Positions 34,201 through 43,132 of a stretch of 64,000 bases of DNA are shown one piece after another. Origin of the DNA: Struthidea cinerea (Eukaryota; Chordata; Aves; Passeriformes; Corcoracidae); assembly GCA_013397865.1 (NCBI GenBank), contig VZTI01001047.1, positions 991,966 through 1,055,965 on the forward strand, written 5' to 3'. Position numbers and translations under genes: made by a program. The notes beneath the pieces are model-generated. The model was not told where the DNA came from. It searched no databases and worked only from the letters and a program-made list of their open reading frames with translations. Numbering within the stretch: the stretch's first letter is position 1; the number at the start of each line of letters is the position of its first letter.

Positions 34201-37148
34201 AGATTTGTAAATTTCTAGGATAAAAAATTTGGTCTTTCTTAATGTAAAAATTCCCAGTGAATTCAGGACACATTTTACATGGGTCAAATTAGTTTTCAAG
34301 TCCTCTAGACTTGCTGGATGCTAATTATTTCTGTAGCTATTGACTCTGGTGCTATGCTCTTCAGTGTTTTGTTCCTGGTGGTAACTGTTACAGACATTGG
34401 GTATAATCTCTGACACTCTTTGACACTTGTAGTTTTGACTTACTATGTAGCACTTGTCCAGGATGTGCTTGAAGTCAGATTGTCCCATACGTTTTTCCAA
34501 TCAGCATTTCAAACATAGGAATTTACCATAAGAATGTCTTTTTTTTCTTTCCTTCTTTTTTAATTATTTTCCATGTTTCCTTCTTTATTTATTTATTTAT
34601 TTATTTATTTATTTTCTGTTTCTTTTTAAAGATCCAAGTACTAATCCAGCCTATTCAGAAGAAAGGTTGGCTCATGAAGCTTTGCAATTAGAAAAGCGCT
34701 TGAGCTTGCTGTCCCATACAAGTCGCCAAGGTAGTGGAGGTAAGAAATACCTTTAATTAAATAAAAATACATTATGTTCCTTCCTGCCCAGGCTTTAAAA
34801 GTTGTATGGCCTGTGTTATAGGATGTGGAACTTAGAAGAAAAATTATAGAGAAATGATCAAGACATTAGATTTGTTATGTTGCTTGTGAGGCAGTTCTTT
34901 AACAGCATTGTCTGAAGTCCTTTGATGTTGATTGGAGGTTTTCAACTCAGCAGACTGAGTTTTGAATCAAACGCTCTTAACCCAGGAAAACCAATGAGTG
35001 TGCTAAATGCTACTGAATCTGTGCATGTAAAACTTAAAAGGAACTGTCTGCATCAAGTCTGATACCTGCTTAAGTACTTGAGTCAGTCCAGCCTGTGAGG
35101 GGGACTCACTTGTATGGGTCACACATCAGGCTTAAGGAAGATTTTTGCAGTAAAGCATAGGACTCCTGTGCTTTCCTCTGCTGTCTGTACATGCCTTTTC
35201 TGGAGTTGTTAATGTATCAAAGCGGAATTGGTGTCTAGCAGTGGATTTGTAAAAGGGCGTGTGCCCTGAACTGCCATTTGAACTGTTTAATAGCCGAAGT
35301 TGGATCATCAAAACATCTGCTTTGCTCTTGACTTTAAGCCTACATGCCTAATAATGTCTCTGTGAAGAGCCTCAGGAGCTTAATTATATGCTTATATACA
35401 TGTCCATGGCTGCTTTGGCCTAGACACTGCTGGGTAATGTGGTTTGTCACTGAATTCCAGTGAGACTTCCTGAGGTTTTTCTTTATCAGCATATAACTAC
35501 TACACTTGACTGAATTGATAGAAAACAAATGAGTCTTGATAGATAAGCATGTCTGTTTCATTTTTATTCCCTTCCTCTGATCAGAAATCATGCCCCAACT
35601 TCATATACAGTTTCTGCCTTTGTTTTCACATTGGTTTTATTAAGAAAAAAGAAAATAATTGTGGACTCTGTGTGTGCTACAAGAAGGTGTTTTTGAATTT
35701 CTTTGGTTTTGTATTTTTTTGTTTGTGTGATGTTTGTGTTTTGTCCTTGTGCCCTTTCATGCCAATGTTTGAATTTTTTTCTTCCATATTCTGTCATTGA
35801 TGGCAGTTATTACCTGTTAAAATGCCTTTCTTGCAAGTATCATTGAGAAAAAAAAAATCTTGTAATATATGCATAAATGAAACACAGGAAATCTTAGCTA
35901 TAGATATGAAAATGTTTTTATAACAGTATTATTCTCATTTTTATTTGTACAGTGATGTATGGCTGTATTTTGGTACAGTAACCCAATTAACTGTATAACA
36001 GTAAATTATGTTTGAAAAGGGAAGAACTTGGTGCATAAACTTTAAAAATTTAGCCTTGAATGCATTATGTTCCACAATGTGGTAGGGTTATGTCAAGGTA
36101 ACATACCATTGCATTTCATTTTTCCTGTGGGGCTATGAGTTATTGCAGGAATTCTGGCTTTCTGACGGCAGTTCCACTTACAAAAAGCAGATGGAATCTC
36201 AGGGCCCTTCCTGTTTGTACATACTTGCCATGCTTCAGTCTGTTGATTGTGTTTGAAACACAGGTTGATGGGTTTTCTTCTTTTCTAGGAGATGATAGGA
36301 GTCTTTCAAGCTCATCTTCGGATACCAGCCACTCAGATGTCAGTGTTGGGAGCAGGCTGACAGTGTGGCCTGAGCAATCTTCAGCCAGCACCTCTCAGGA
36401 GAGCCATGGACTGGCACCTGCAAAGGGCATTCACCTGGGAGAAGAAAAGACGCTTCCTGAGGGGGCACGTGGCACCACTAAACCCCCTCCGAAGCCCCTC
36501 CGATCCAGACAGCTGCAGGAAATAGGCCGTCAGAGTTCTTCTGACAGTGGAATAGCTACTGGTAGTCACTCTTCTTACTCTGGGAGCTTCTCTTCCTATG
36601 CTGGGAGCTTGGACATTTGCCATGGCGATGAGTTTGGATCATTGCTAAGCTTGCCATTGAACTTTCCTTCAGATCAGAGTCTATGTACTTGTCCTCACAG
36701 TGAGTCCCAGAGAGGTGTGGGATCAGAGTATCAGGTTCCCAGCTCTCTCAGACACATTTATGATATACCCAGGAGTGTGTTACAGGCAGCTTCTAAAGAC
36801 GTGCAACTGAAGAGTGCAGATTCCACGCTACCCAAGGACCAGGCCCTGCCAGCTCAAGGTGCCAGTGACCCAAAACTGCTACTACCACACTTGGAAGCAC
36901 GGAGGGGACCTGAGCACAGCCAGCACAGAGGGAGGCCTTCATCCTTACTCACAGAAAGCAGCAAGGACTCAAGTGATGAGACATATGTGGATTTTGTTTC
37001 AAGGTGGTCAGACTCCAAAAGTAGTGAGCTGTCACCACCTGGTGGGGCCTCAGCTGACCCCTGTGACACATGTAGACCCCACCTTGGGATGACAAGAGCT
37101 CTTTTTTCATCTTGTCCAATCTGTGGTGGACTAAAGGTAAATACCTAA
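13853..37148 (+). CDS. DOK7: Docking protein 7, MuSK activator (complete, 7 coding exons)
   Basis: The segments 13853-13906, 14034-14079, 16182-16412, 20239-20439, 26960-27079, 34632-34739 and 36289-37148 sum to 1620 bases, 539 residues plus stop; the human protein is about 504. DOK7 is a cytoplasmic, membrane-associated adaptor. Its dimer binds phosphorylated MuSK and drives receptor activation and acetylcholine-receptor clustering at the neuromuscular junction. The order is PH domain (about 1-110), PTB domain (about 111-215, with R158 and R174 at human numbering; these contact the MuSK phosphotyrosine), a linker, then a long Ser-rich tail. Y401 (YQVP) and Y411 (YDIP) match human Y396 and Y406, the Crk/CrkL recruitment sites, with the same spacing. 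The ATG at 13853 is chosen because MTDSVVVEGHVKLRDGKK aligns with human DOK7; the ATG at 13843 is out of frame. Intron 1 is phase 0, all later ones phase 1. No disruption is seen. Confidence 0.97.
14034..14079 (+). CDS. DOK7: DOK7 exon 2: PH domain
   Basis: This 46-base exon encodes WKSRWLVLRKPSPVA plus one base. The acceptor is CTCTCGTTGCAG and the donor GTAAGA. Intron 1 before it is only 127 bases, while the next intron is 2.1 kb. Confidence 0.94.
14080..16181 (+). other. DOK7: DOK7 intron 2
   Basis: The CpG-rich 5' portion ends near 14230; the rest is AT-rich with short poly-T and poly-A runs (about 14309 and 14361). No repeat or RNA gene is recognised. Confidence 0.7.
16182..16412 (+). 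CDS. DOK7: DOK7 exon 3: rest of PH domain
   Basis: The acceptor GCTTCTTTTAG precedes it and the donor GTAACC begins at 16413. It encodes residues 34-110, opening DCLLMLVYKDKSER and including LTLEDICGL-type sequence (here MTLEDICGLDPG) and MLGFES. It ends AWDVRIRYSLGE, the C-terminal helix region of the PH domain. Confidence 0.96.
16413..20238 (+). other. DOK7: DOK7 intron 3
   Basis: Unremarkable intron except for a 38-base T run at 19248-19285. ORFs inside show no family features. Confidence 0.7.
19248..19285. repeat. Poly-T tract (38 bases)
   Basis: An uninterrupted T run within a longer T-rich stretch starting near 19200. It could be the poly-A tail of a reverse-strand retrocopy, but I recognise no gene to its right, so it is recorded as a simple repeat. 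Confidence 0.9.
20239..20439 (+). CDS. DOK7: DOK7 exon 4: PTB domain, first part
   Basis: The acceptor CTTATTTGAAAG precedes it and the donor GTAAGT begins at 20440. It encodes residues 111-177, including APGTKLESGPATLH, WKLSDLRRYGAVP and FEGGTRCGF. R158 and R174, needed for MuSK phosphotyrosine binding in mammals, are both present at identical numbers. Confidence 0.96.
21461..21778 (+). mobile_element. CR1 LINE 3' fragment, sense
   Basis: About 310 bases match the typical avian CR1 3' region: ATCGGTCTCTTCTCCCAG, GAGGAAATGGCCTCAAGCTG, GGTTGCCCAGAGAGGTGGTG, CATCCCTGGAGGTGTTTAA, and the end TTTTCCAGCCTAATTGATTC. It is 5'-truncated, as CR1 copies usually are, and lacks any intact ORF. It inserted into DOK7 intron 4 in the gene's orientation. 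Confidence 0.93.
26636..26696 (+). mobile_element. CR1 LINE 3' tail fragment, sense
   Basis: GGGGAGATTGGAACTAGATA, CCCCTTCCAAGCCAAGCC and ATTCTATGATTCT form the last 60 bases of a CR1 with its characteristic 8-base terminal repeat. It lies about 260 bases before DOK7 exon 5. Confidence 0.88.
26960..27079 (+). CDS. DOK7: DOK7 exon 5: PTB domain, second part
   Basis: The acceptor TTTCTTGCAG precedes it and the donor is GTTAAT at 27080, weaker than average. It encodes WAGVFFLSCAEGEQISFLFD and CIVRGISPTKGPFG, completing the PTB fold through its C-terminal helix, then enters the proline-containing linker. Confidence 0.96.
28209..28239. repeat. Compound GT/AT/CA microsatellite
   Basis: Alternating GTGTGTGTATATATATGC followed by ACACATACATAC, a degenerate compound dinucleotide repeat. 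Confidence 0.85.
29921..29984 (+). mobile_element. CR1 LINE 3' tail fragment, sense
   Basis: GCTTTGAGCAGCAGGTCAGA followed by CTAGGGAACTCTGAGATCCC, CTTCAACCTGAATTATTCTG is the CR1 terminal consensus in diverged form. Some of the preceding 40 bases may also belong to it. Confidence 0.85.
33938..33958. promoter_or_regulatory. Perfect palindrome with paired CAGCTG E-boxes, DOK7 intron 5
   Basis: CAGCTGAAAT and ATTTCAGCTG are exact inverted copies around one A. They place two CAGCTG E-boxes 15 bases apart centre to centre. Paired E-boxes of this sequence are typical targets of myogenic bHLH factors, and DOK7 is a muscle gene. It lies about 670 bases before exon 6. The palindrome is seen directly; the enhancer role is inferred. 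Confidence 0.4.
34584..34615. repeat. (ATTT)n microsatellite before DOK7 exon 6
   Basis: About seven ATTT units. It ends roughly 17 bases before exon 6 at 34632 and so forms part of the branch-point and polypyrimidine region. Confidence 0.95.
34632..34739 (+). CDS. DOK7: DOK7 exon 6: linker
   Basis: The acceptor TTCTTTTTAAAG precedes it and the donor GTAAGA begins at 34740. It encodes residues 218-253: DPSTNPAYSEERLAHEALQL then EKRLSLLSH, matching the human LQLEKRLSLLSHAG segment. An ATTT microsatellite ends about 17 bases before the acceptor. Confidence 0.95.
34740..36288 (+). other. DOK7: DOK7 intron 6
   Basis: AT-rich intron with no recognised repeat or gene. The last 154 bases stay open in frame with exon 7, which is coincidental. 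Confidence 0.7.
36289..37148 (+). CDS. DOK7: DOK7 exon 7: C-terminal signalling tail
   Basis: The acceptor TTCTTTTCTAG precedes it; the stop is TAA 37146-37148. It encodes residues 254-539. Landmarks in order are DDRSLSSSSSDTSH, RPPPKPLR-like KPPPKPLRSRQLQEIGRQ, SSSDSGIATGSHSSY, LGSLLSL-like FGSLLSLPL, LCTC, YQVP (Y401), YDIP (Y411), ETYVDF (Y486) and the terminus CPICGGLKVNT, matching human CPVCGGLKVN. The open frame runs upstream into the intron to 36135, but the homology starts at the splice site. Confidence 0.97.
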
Positions 37149-40100
37149 CACTGAGCAGATGCTAACGAACCTTAGTTAATATAGCATGATTAATTTAAAG
37201 TTACTTAAGTTGTAGGTCATAAGTAATATCGTTTCCTTTATACTTTTAACAGGTAATAACTTTTTGGGTTGTTTATGCTCAAATGGAGAGGCTTAGCACA
37301 TGGTTTCCTCAAAATCTGTGCCTAGTCAAGGAAACACTGAACAATATAGACCACAATCATTACTCTTAAATTGGACAATTTTGTCTTTGGGTACATGTAA
37401 GTGAAAGAGAGGTTTTGCAGGCACTGGATTTGTCGTATAATGGCAAGCAAGCATGGAAGACACCGATCTGTCTTGCTGCTGGTATTTACAAAGAAAGAAG
37501 GGAGGTCAAATAGTATGTGCTGCTCTTAAGGTGATCAGAGTGCATATTTTTATTTTATTGATGTTTTTCTTTTCTTTGTCACTGGAGTTGGAGCATGCCT
37601 TGCACAAGAAGCCAGGTTAGACCAGTGTCTCACTGCGGAATTACAAGATAGTCAAGTCAGCATGGCAATCCAGTAATGTGACTGGCCAATGACAGGTACT
37701 TTAGAGCAGGAACACAAAAACTCATTGGCAGTCTACAAACAGGACAGTTTATTTGCAGGGGAATTAATTTTTGATCACCAGTCACATAAAGACTTAATAC
37801 CTAAACTGTGGAGGTTCACTTGCCTTTCCAAACGCATTTGCCAGTATCTGTTAACTAAGACTTTGATGTTCTTATAAATTCTTTTTGGACCTGATACATT
37901 CTTGTCTTTTTATGGCAGTAAGCTTTATACATTAATTATACATTGCATGAATATGTATCTGTTTTTATCCATGCTGGAGAAGATTTTTTTTTTTTGTGAA
38001 TGTATTTGTTAAAGTAGAAGAAGGTAAAGCTGCTTGCATTAGTGAGCTGTTGAAAGGCTGGGAAGGTTAGAGGGAGTGCTTAATTTAGGGAACGTGTGAA
38101 GCAAGGATTCAGCAGGAGAGACTTCTGCATGAGGAATTAAACACTGTCATTGAAGTGTGTGCATTTAATTAAATGTGGGATTACGTAAACCACTGCTATG
38201 AAAAGGGTTTGAATGCCTAGTAGGTCATGAAAGAAAAAAGGTTATAAGTTTGAGGGATTGTTTTCTTCTCATGAGGTGTTTCATGCATTTGCATCATTGA
38301 ATGCCTTCACATGTTTGCAAACTAGAAAGCTCTGTCTGCCTGGGCCCCTTGCCCAGCCCTGTCCCAACACCTTGGATGTTACTTTGTCAGGTACCTGCAG
38401 CTCTTAGCAGGTAAGGAGGCACTTGTGGGACAGGCTTTCCAAGGTTGTGTCTACGCTGGTCAGTAGGATCGGTGATCTTCCAAGGCCATCCTTGCCAGCC
38501 ACCTGCACCACAGGCCCTCACTAGCCCTCTAGCCCAGCTCTGAAAGCATGGCTGGAGGCAGTGCAGGCAGTGGCGTGCACAGCGGTGTATCTGCTGTTGG
38601 CTTCCTGTGGCTGCTGCCTGTAGTTAGGGAGAATTTGGGAAAAATGACCAAGACTGATTTCTGGAAGGGCTCTGCTCTGGGATTAGAAAGCTCAAAGGTG
38701 TCCTTGTTATAGTCAGGGAGGAAAGAAGTAACTCAGGTACAATTAGCTCAGATGGTCTAAATATTTCTGGGTGATCCAAATTTTTGGTTTAGATGTGAAT
38801 TTATCAGATTTTACCCTGGATATCTGTGGAAGATGGGAAGCTGAAAGTGAGTATTCCACTGGATATCTTCAAAACCATTTAAAGCTAAATTATGTCATTA
38901 CAACTGCCTGTTGACCCCAGTGACATAAATACTCACATCTTTCATTGCAAAGTGCTGTCAGGTTTCACGGTGTTTCTAGCTGCCCTAATAGGATAAGTTG
39001 GAAAGAATTTCAGATATTGTCTATACCTGAACAAATTTAGTGATAAACTCTGCTGCAACCTTCTTACTAACTTCTGTTTTAGCATGAGATAGGCACATCT
39101 GCTATTTTTTTATTTTTAAAACCCATTTATAAGCAGTCGCAAAAGAAGTTTCATTGAATGGAATGATTCATGGGTTTGTTTTTACTTTTGAAAGAAAAAA
39201 TAACCCTTTGATGCACTCTCTTGAACTGTCAAGATGAGTTATTTTAGCAGTATTTAATGGACGCTGTCTTTGGCGTTTCTCCTGATGAGTGCAGTGGAAG
39301 CGCAAATCCATAAGCTGTAACTAAAAAATAATTATTACTCCTTGTACTTTGAATAGGATATATTTAAGTTAGGGCCAGGAGGAGTTGATTTATGGATTGA
39401 TGAAACCACCAGGTTTTCATGTTTATTCAAATTCATGTTCAAAAGGCTTTAATGTGCCAGTGTTTGGAGTTCCTTTGCAATTTTGAGTTAAGCTGTTGAT
39501 TAAATTGTGTTAATGGCTTTTAAACACCTACTTTTTAAAGTGACCTGGGTAGAGGAAAGTCTGCAGCAGTAATTAAGGCTATGAGCATTTGTTTGTTTTC
39601 TGCCCTGTATGTAAACTTTGGCAAATGGAGGTTAGGTTTGGGCATGTTGCGTGTGCATGTTGGAGTTCAGCATGTGAAGAGCTGGAGAGAGGTGGGGGGA
39701 TGAAGACATGTGGAGGGTATGGTGGGGGTCCTGACTGGGATTGACTTATTAAGAACCACCTACCCTACTAATGACAAGGACGATGATGAAAACAGGGAGA
39801 ACAGACCCTGTGAAAGTGCCAAGGCTCAAACAGAAAATAGGGCAAGGAAGCCTTTCTGTCACTCTGCATGAAGAATAGAACCAGCATGAAAAGAGTTACT
39901 AAATATTGCTTCTATTATTTGTATATTGTATTTCATATTAGACATTGGGGACTAAGAAGCAAGCATGCAGGGTGATTTGCTTTCTGTTGTACGTAATTGT
40001 GCTGTGCTCAAGATGTCCTTACAAACTTCCCAAGATGTGCCTTTGCTATGTAATTTGACCTAGTTGATTTCAGTGCTGTAGATGATTGCAGAGATGAATT

Positions 40101-42692
40101 CATTGTCTATTGTAAGTATAATTTAAGCTCAGAGTTGATTGTTACAATTTCTGAGTAAGCTGTAGAGATTTATTATTAGAGTTTTACTTATTACGTTTTT
40201 AACTACTTAACTAATACTAATTTGATGAATAGAATTTCATTGTATGCTTGTTGCTCTGTAACTTCCTTTGATGCTATAGTTTGACAAATGTCAACTTTTT
40301 TTATAGGGTGTTCCTTTTTTTTACACCACCATTGTTTGTAAATTTTCTTAGAAGTCTGAAAAATAAAATTATTTTCCAACTGGTTTTGTTCTTTTCCATC
40401 TGACAAATACTGGGTTTAGTTTTGTCTTGCTTTTTGTCCCCTGACCTTCTTCTTCTTGCAAGTTGAATTAATATGGAATGTTTATGGCCGTGTCTTCATG
40501 CTACTTAGTGTTATACTCAAATCACTGTTGACAGCTCCAAATGTGCCTATTAGTAGGAATTACATTTATGTATGTCTAGCTCACGCTAAACTCATATTTA
40601 TGTCAGTGGGAGTTCTTATTTATGTAGAAATATAGTCATGAGTACTGCTTTGGTAGTTAAATTGCCATGATGGAGGGGAAAAGAAGTTGTCAGTTTGTGT
40701 GTGGCTGTTGTCATCAATCTCTATTGGTATTCAGCCACCTACTTAAGTTGATGATTTTAAAATAACCCAAGCCTCCTTGGGGACAATATGGTCCCAAATT
40801 AGGAGCTAGTCTACCCAAACCCTCTGTGAGGTACTTGTATAGTTCCTGCTACTACAGTGCAGGAGCACTCTATGCCTCAAACTTTGAATCTCCCAGCATA
40901 CCTGTAGTAAGTGGAAATACAGAAATGTGGTTATGATGGATAAAAGAGTTTAGAGGTCTTGTCAGGCAGCAGGATCCACAGCACTGAGGGCTGAGAACCC
41001 TTCCCTACACAATATAGGGAGAATTGCCACCTGCCTTGAAGGGCACGTGGATGTCAGTTTAAGTGGGGAGTTGGTTTGGCTAGGTGATAGGATATTTAAC
41101 TCTTTTATTCTCTCCTGTTGAAACTGCTTCATTTTGCATTACAACTCCACAGGAAGGCATGTGCATGCCTGTACTGTGATCCTTGAGCAGGCTCTTTACT
41201 CCTGTATTTAATCATGCAGCTTCACGTCCCCCTTTCAGAGCTGGTTAATCACCTGCAGCCTTGGATGAGTGCACAGTCTTCGTGTTCTAGAGAACCTGTG
41301 AATATCTGTGTGTCCCTTGTGCATTGCAGACCAGGGAGAGACTAAGCCTGGGGAAAAGCACAGCTGATGTGTCCTCAGACAGAGAAGGGGCTTGAACTCT
41401 AAAGAACATCCTGCAGTGAGGTCTCTTTTGCTGTTTTACCTGGACTAATTTTACCAGGGTCATGAGCAGCCTGTAGCTGGGTTGGGAATATAGCCTTGGT
41501 TTTCCAAATCCCATACAAAACCCTTAACCCTGGAGTTAGCTGGTGTGTCTCCTTTCATTGTAGATGCTGCTTTTGAAAGTGGTGAAAGAGAAGGCCTGCA
41601 AGGTGTTAACCTGTGTGGTGAAATTCAAGAAATGGCAGCTGCATGACTACATGGCCGTATCTGTGTAACTGAGAATGTTTTAATTTTTTTTTTGGCTTTT
41701 AATCGAGTACTTTTCTAATGTAGTACTAAAACAGATACTAAAGAAATCACAATGTGCTCTTATCTACAACCTTAATTTAGCTTATTTTTTTCTGCTGGGA
41801 GTCATTACCTCTTTCCCCAGGAGACTGAAAACCTTATGTGTTTATCTTGTACTGTGTTTATTTCCATGCTTTCTCTGAGAGTGTAGGAACATGATTATTT
41901 GTAATTGCACATCTTTTACATCTCTTTTCAAAGATTTTTTTTTTTACAGTATTGATGTGTGGTGCTGTAACATTTTATGCTTCCTCCCACCTTTAAAAAA
42001 GCTACAAGCTGTCTAAATTCTCAGCTGAGAAGGATGCATTTGTCATCTTCTACAGCATTGTAGCTGCTTGTATTTCTGCTCTAATCTCAGAGATCTGGGC
42101 AGTTGGGCACTGTCAGAACTATAACAGGAACAGTTTGTACCTCAGAGGAACCTGGAAGTCAGTTGTCATTATTGACCTGAATGATGTGCTTGTGAGGTTC
42201 CTGTATCTGGGTCTTGCCGACTTTTTGCATGAATTAGAAAACTTGCTTTTGTGCTCTTTTCTTTCAAGATTTAATTCCACTTGTTTTTCTATGAGTCCTG
42301 ACTGTGATACATGAATCAGCAGTGATGTGCATCTTCCATCACGTGTCACCACTAAATGAGGTATCTGCACCGGACAATGGTTTGGCCATCTGGCATTTTA
42401 CTTACATTGCCATTGTTGTAAAAGGCTCTGAAGGCTCTGAAATTTTTGCGATAAAGTAGTTCTTATTCTTCGGACTTTTCAGAGATTCAAAAGCATCTTA
42501 AAGCCCACCAATTTTCCCACAGCATCTTTCTGAAATAGAAGAAACCCATGATCATTGCTGCTCTTTACAGTGAAATGCAAGTCATTTCTGGAGCTGGTTA
42601 TGCTGACAAAAGCACCCAGTGCTGTGCAGATCTAAGATGTTCTCCAGTTGAAGCTGACAGAGAAAAGTGGCATAAAACAGGTGGATGTATTA
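37149..42692 (+). other. DOK7 3'UTR and downstream region
   Basis: The 3'UTR must begin here but its end is unclear. The first canonical AATAAA I noticed is at 40362-40367, more than 3 kb on; earlier ATTAAA variants near 38136 and 38167 are possible. A GC-richer patch at about 38330-38640 is unexplained. No coding exon is recognised. Confidence 0.5.
40362..40367 (+). terminator. DOK7: Possible distal DOK7 poly(A) signal
   Basis: AATAAA about 3.2 kb after the stop codon. Distance makes this tentative; a nearer non-canonical signal may be used instead. Confidence 0.2.
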
Positions 42693-43132
42693 TCAGGCTT
42701 TAGAGCTAGATTTGTTTTGTTTTCCTCTTTGTAGTTTTGGCCAGGAGCCCAAGTCTATTGTAGAGATGATCTCCATCCTCTTGATCTCATCTCCCATCCA
42801 GGTCTCCTTATGCACTGTGTAGAGATATGGCTTAGCATCAGCTGGCAGGGAAGGAAGACGTTGTTCTCTTCCCAGTTCACCAGTTAAGTTGTACAGTATT
42901 ATAATGCTTCCTGGCAACAGGCTGCATTCCCAAATGATCAAGAAGAGACCCAGCTTCCTTTTCCATTGCTGTTGCTGGTAAGGGCTCATATAAGTGACCT
43001 GGGTCTTCCGAGGGTTTGCATGGAGGAGGTCACTTAATGGGTAAGAATCTGGATTTGAGAGGTCACAGTAACACATGAGACATGCCAACCCCACCAGAGC
43101 AGTGCAGATCTGACTTGCTTTCGGCCCTGTAG
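42693..43132 (-). other. Unrecognised minus-strand ORF, possible exon
   Basis: On the minus strand the frame is open from an acceptor-like CCTCCTACAG (exon would start near 43126) to TGA at 42693. That is about 145 codons in AT-rich DNA; an in-frame TAG lies just before the acceptor. It has no upstream ATG near its left edge; the first internal Met is in CLMCYCDLSNPDSYPLSD. The product has a hydrophobic N-terminal part (ICTALVGLACLMC), a second hydrophobic patch (LGLFLIIWECSLLPGSIIIL) and a Lys/Ser-rich end. I recognise no family; it does not resemble LRPAP1. The plus strand also has an acceptor-like TTTTCCTCTTTGTAG at about 42720. Chance ORF, old repeat or lineage-specific exon are all open. 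Confidence 0.2.

Larger units (their letters stand above)
27080..34631 (+). other. DOK7: DOK7 intron 5
   Basis: The largest intron (7.55 kb). It holds a purine/pyrimidine alternating microsatellite (28209-28239), a CR1 tail (about 29921-29984), the E-box palindrome (33938-33958) and the ATTT repeat next to exon 6. No embedded gene is recognised on either strand. Confidence 0.7.

Noticed and set aside
36135..36288. Open frame extending DOK7 exon 7 upstream
   Set aside because: The TTTTCTAG acceptor at 36288 joins exactly in phase with exon 6, and homology begins at GDDRSLSS; the upstream part is intron.
38330..38640. GC-richer patch after DOK7 as a possible exon
   Set aside because: Frames are interrupted and no matching splice signals were found.
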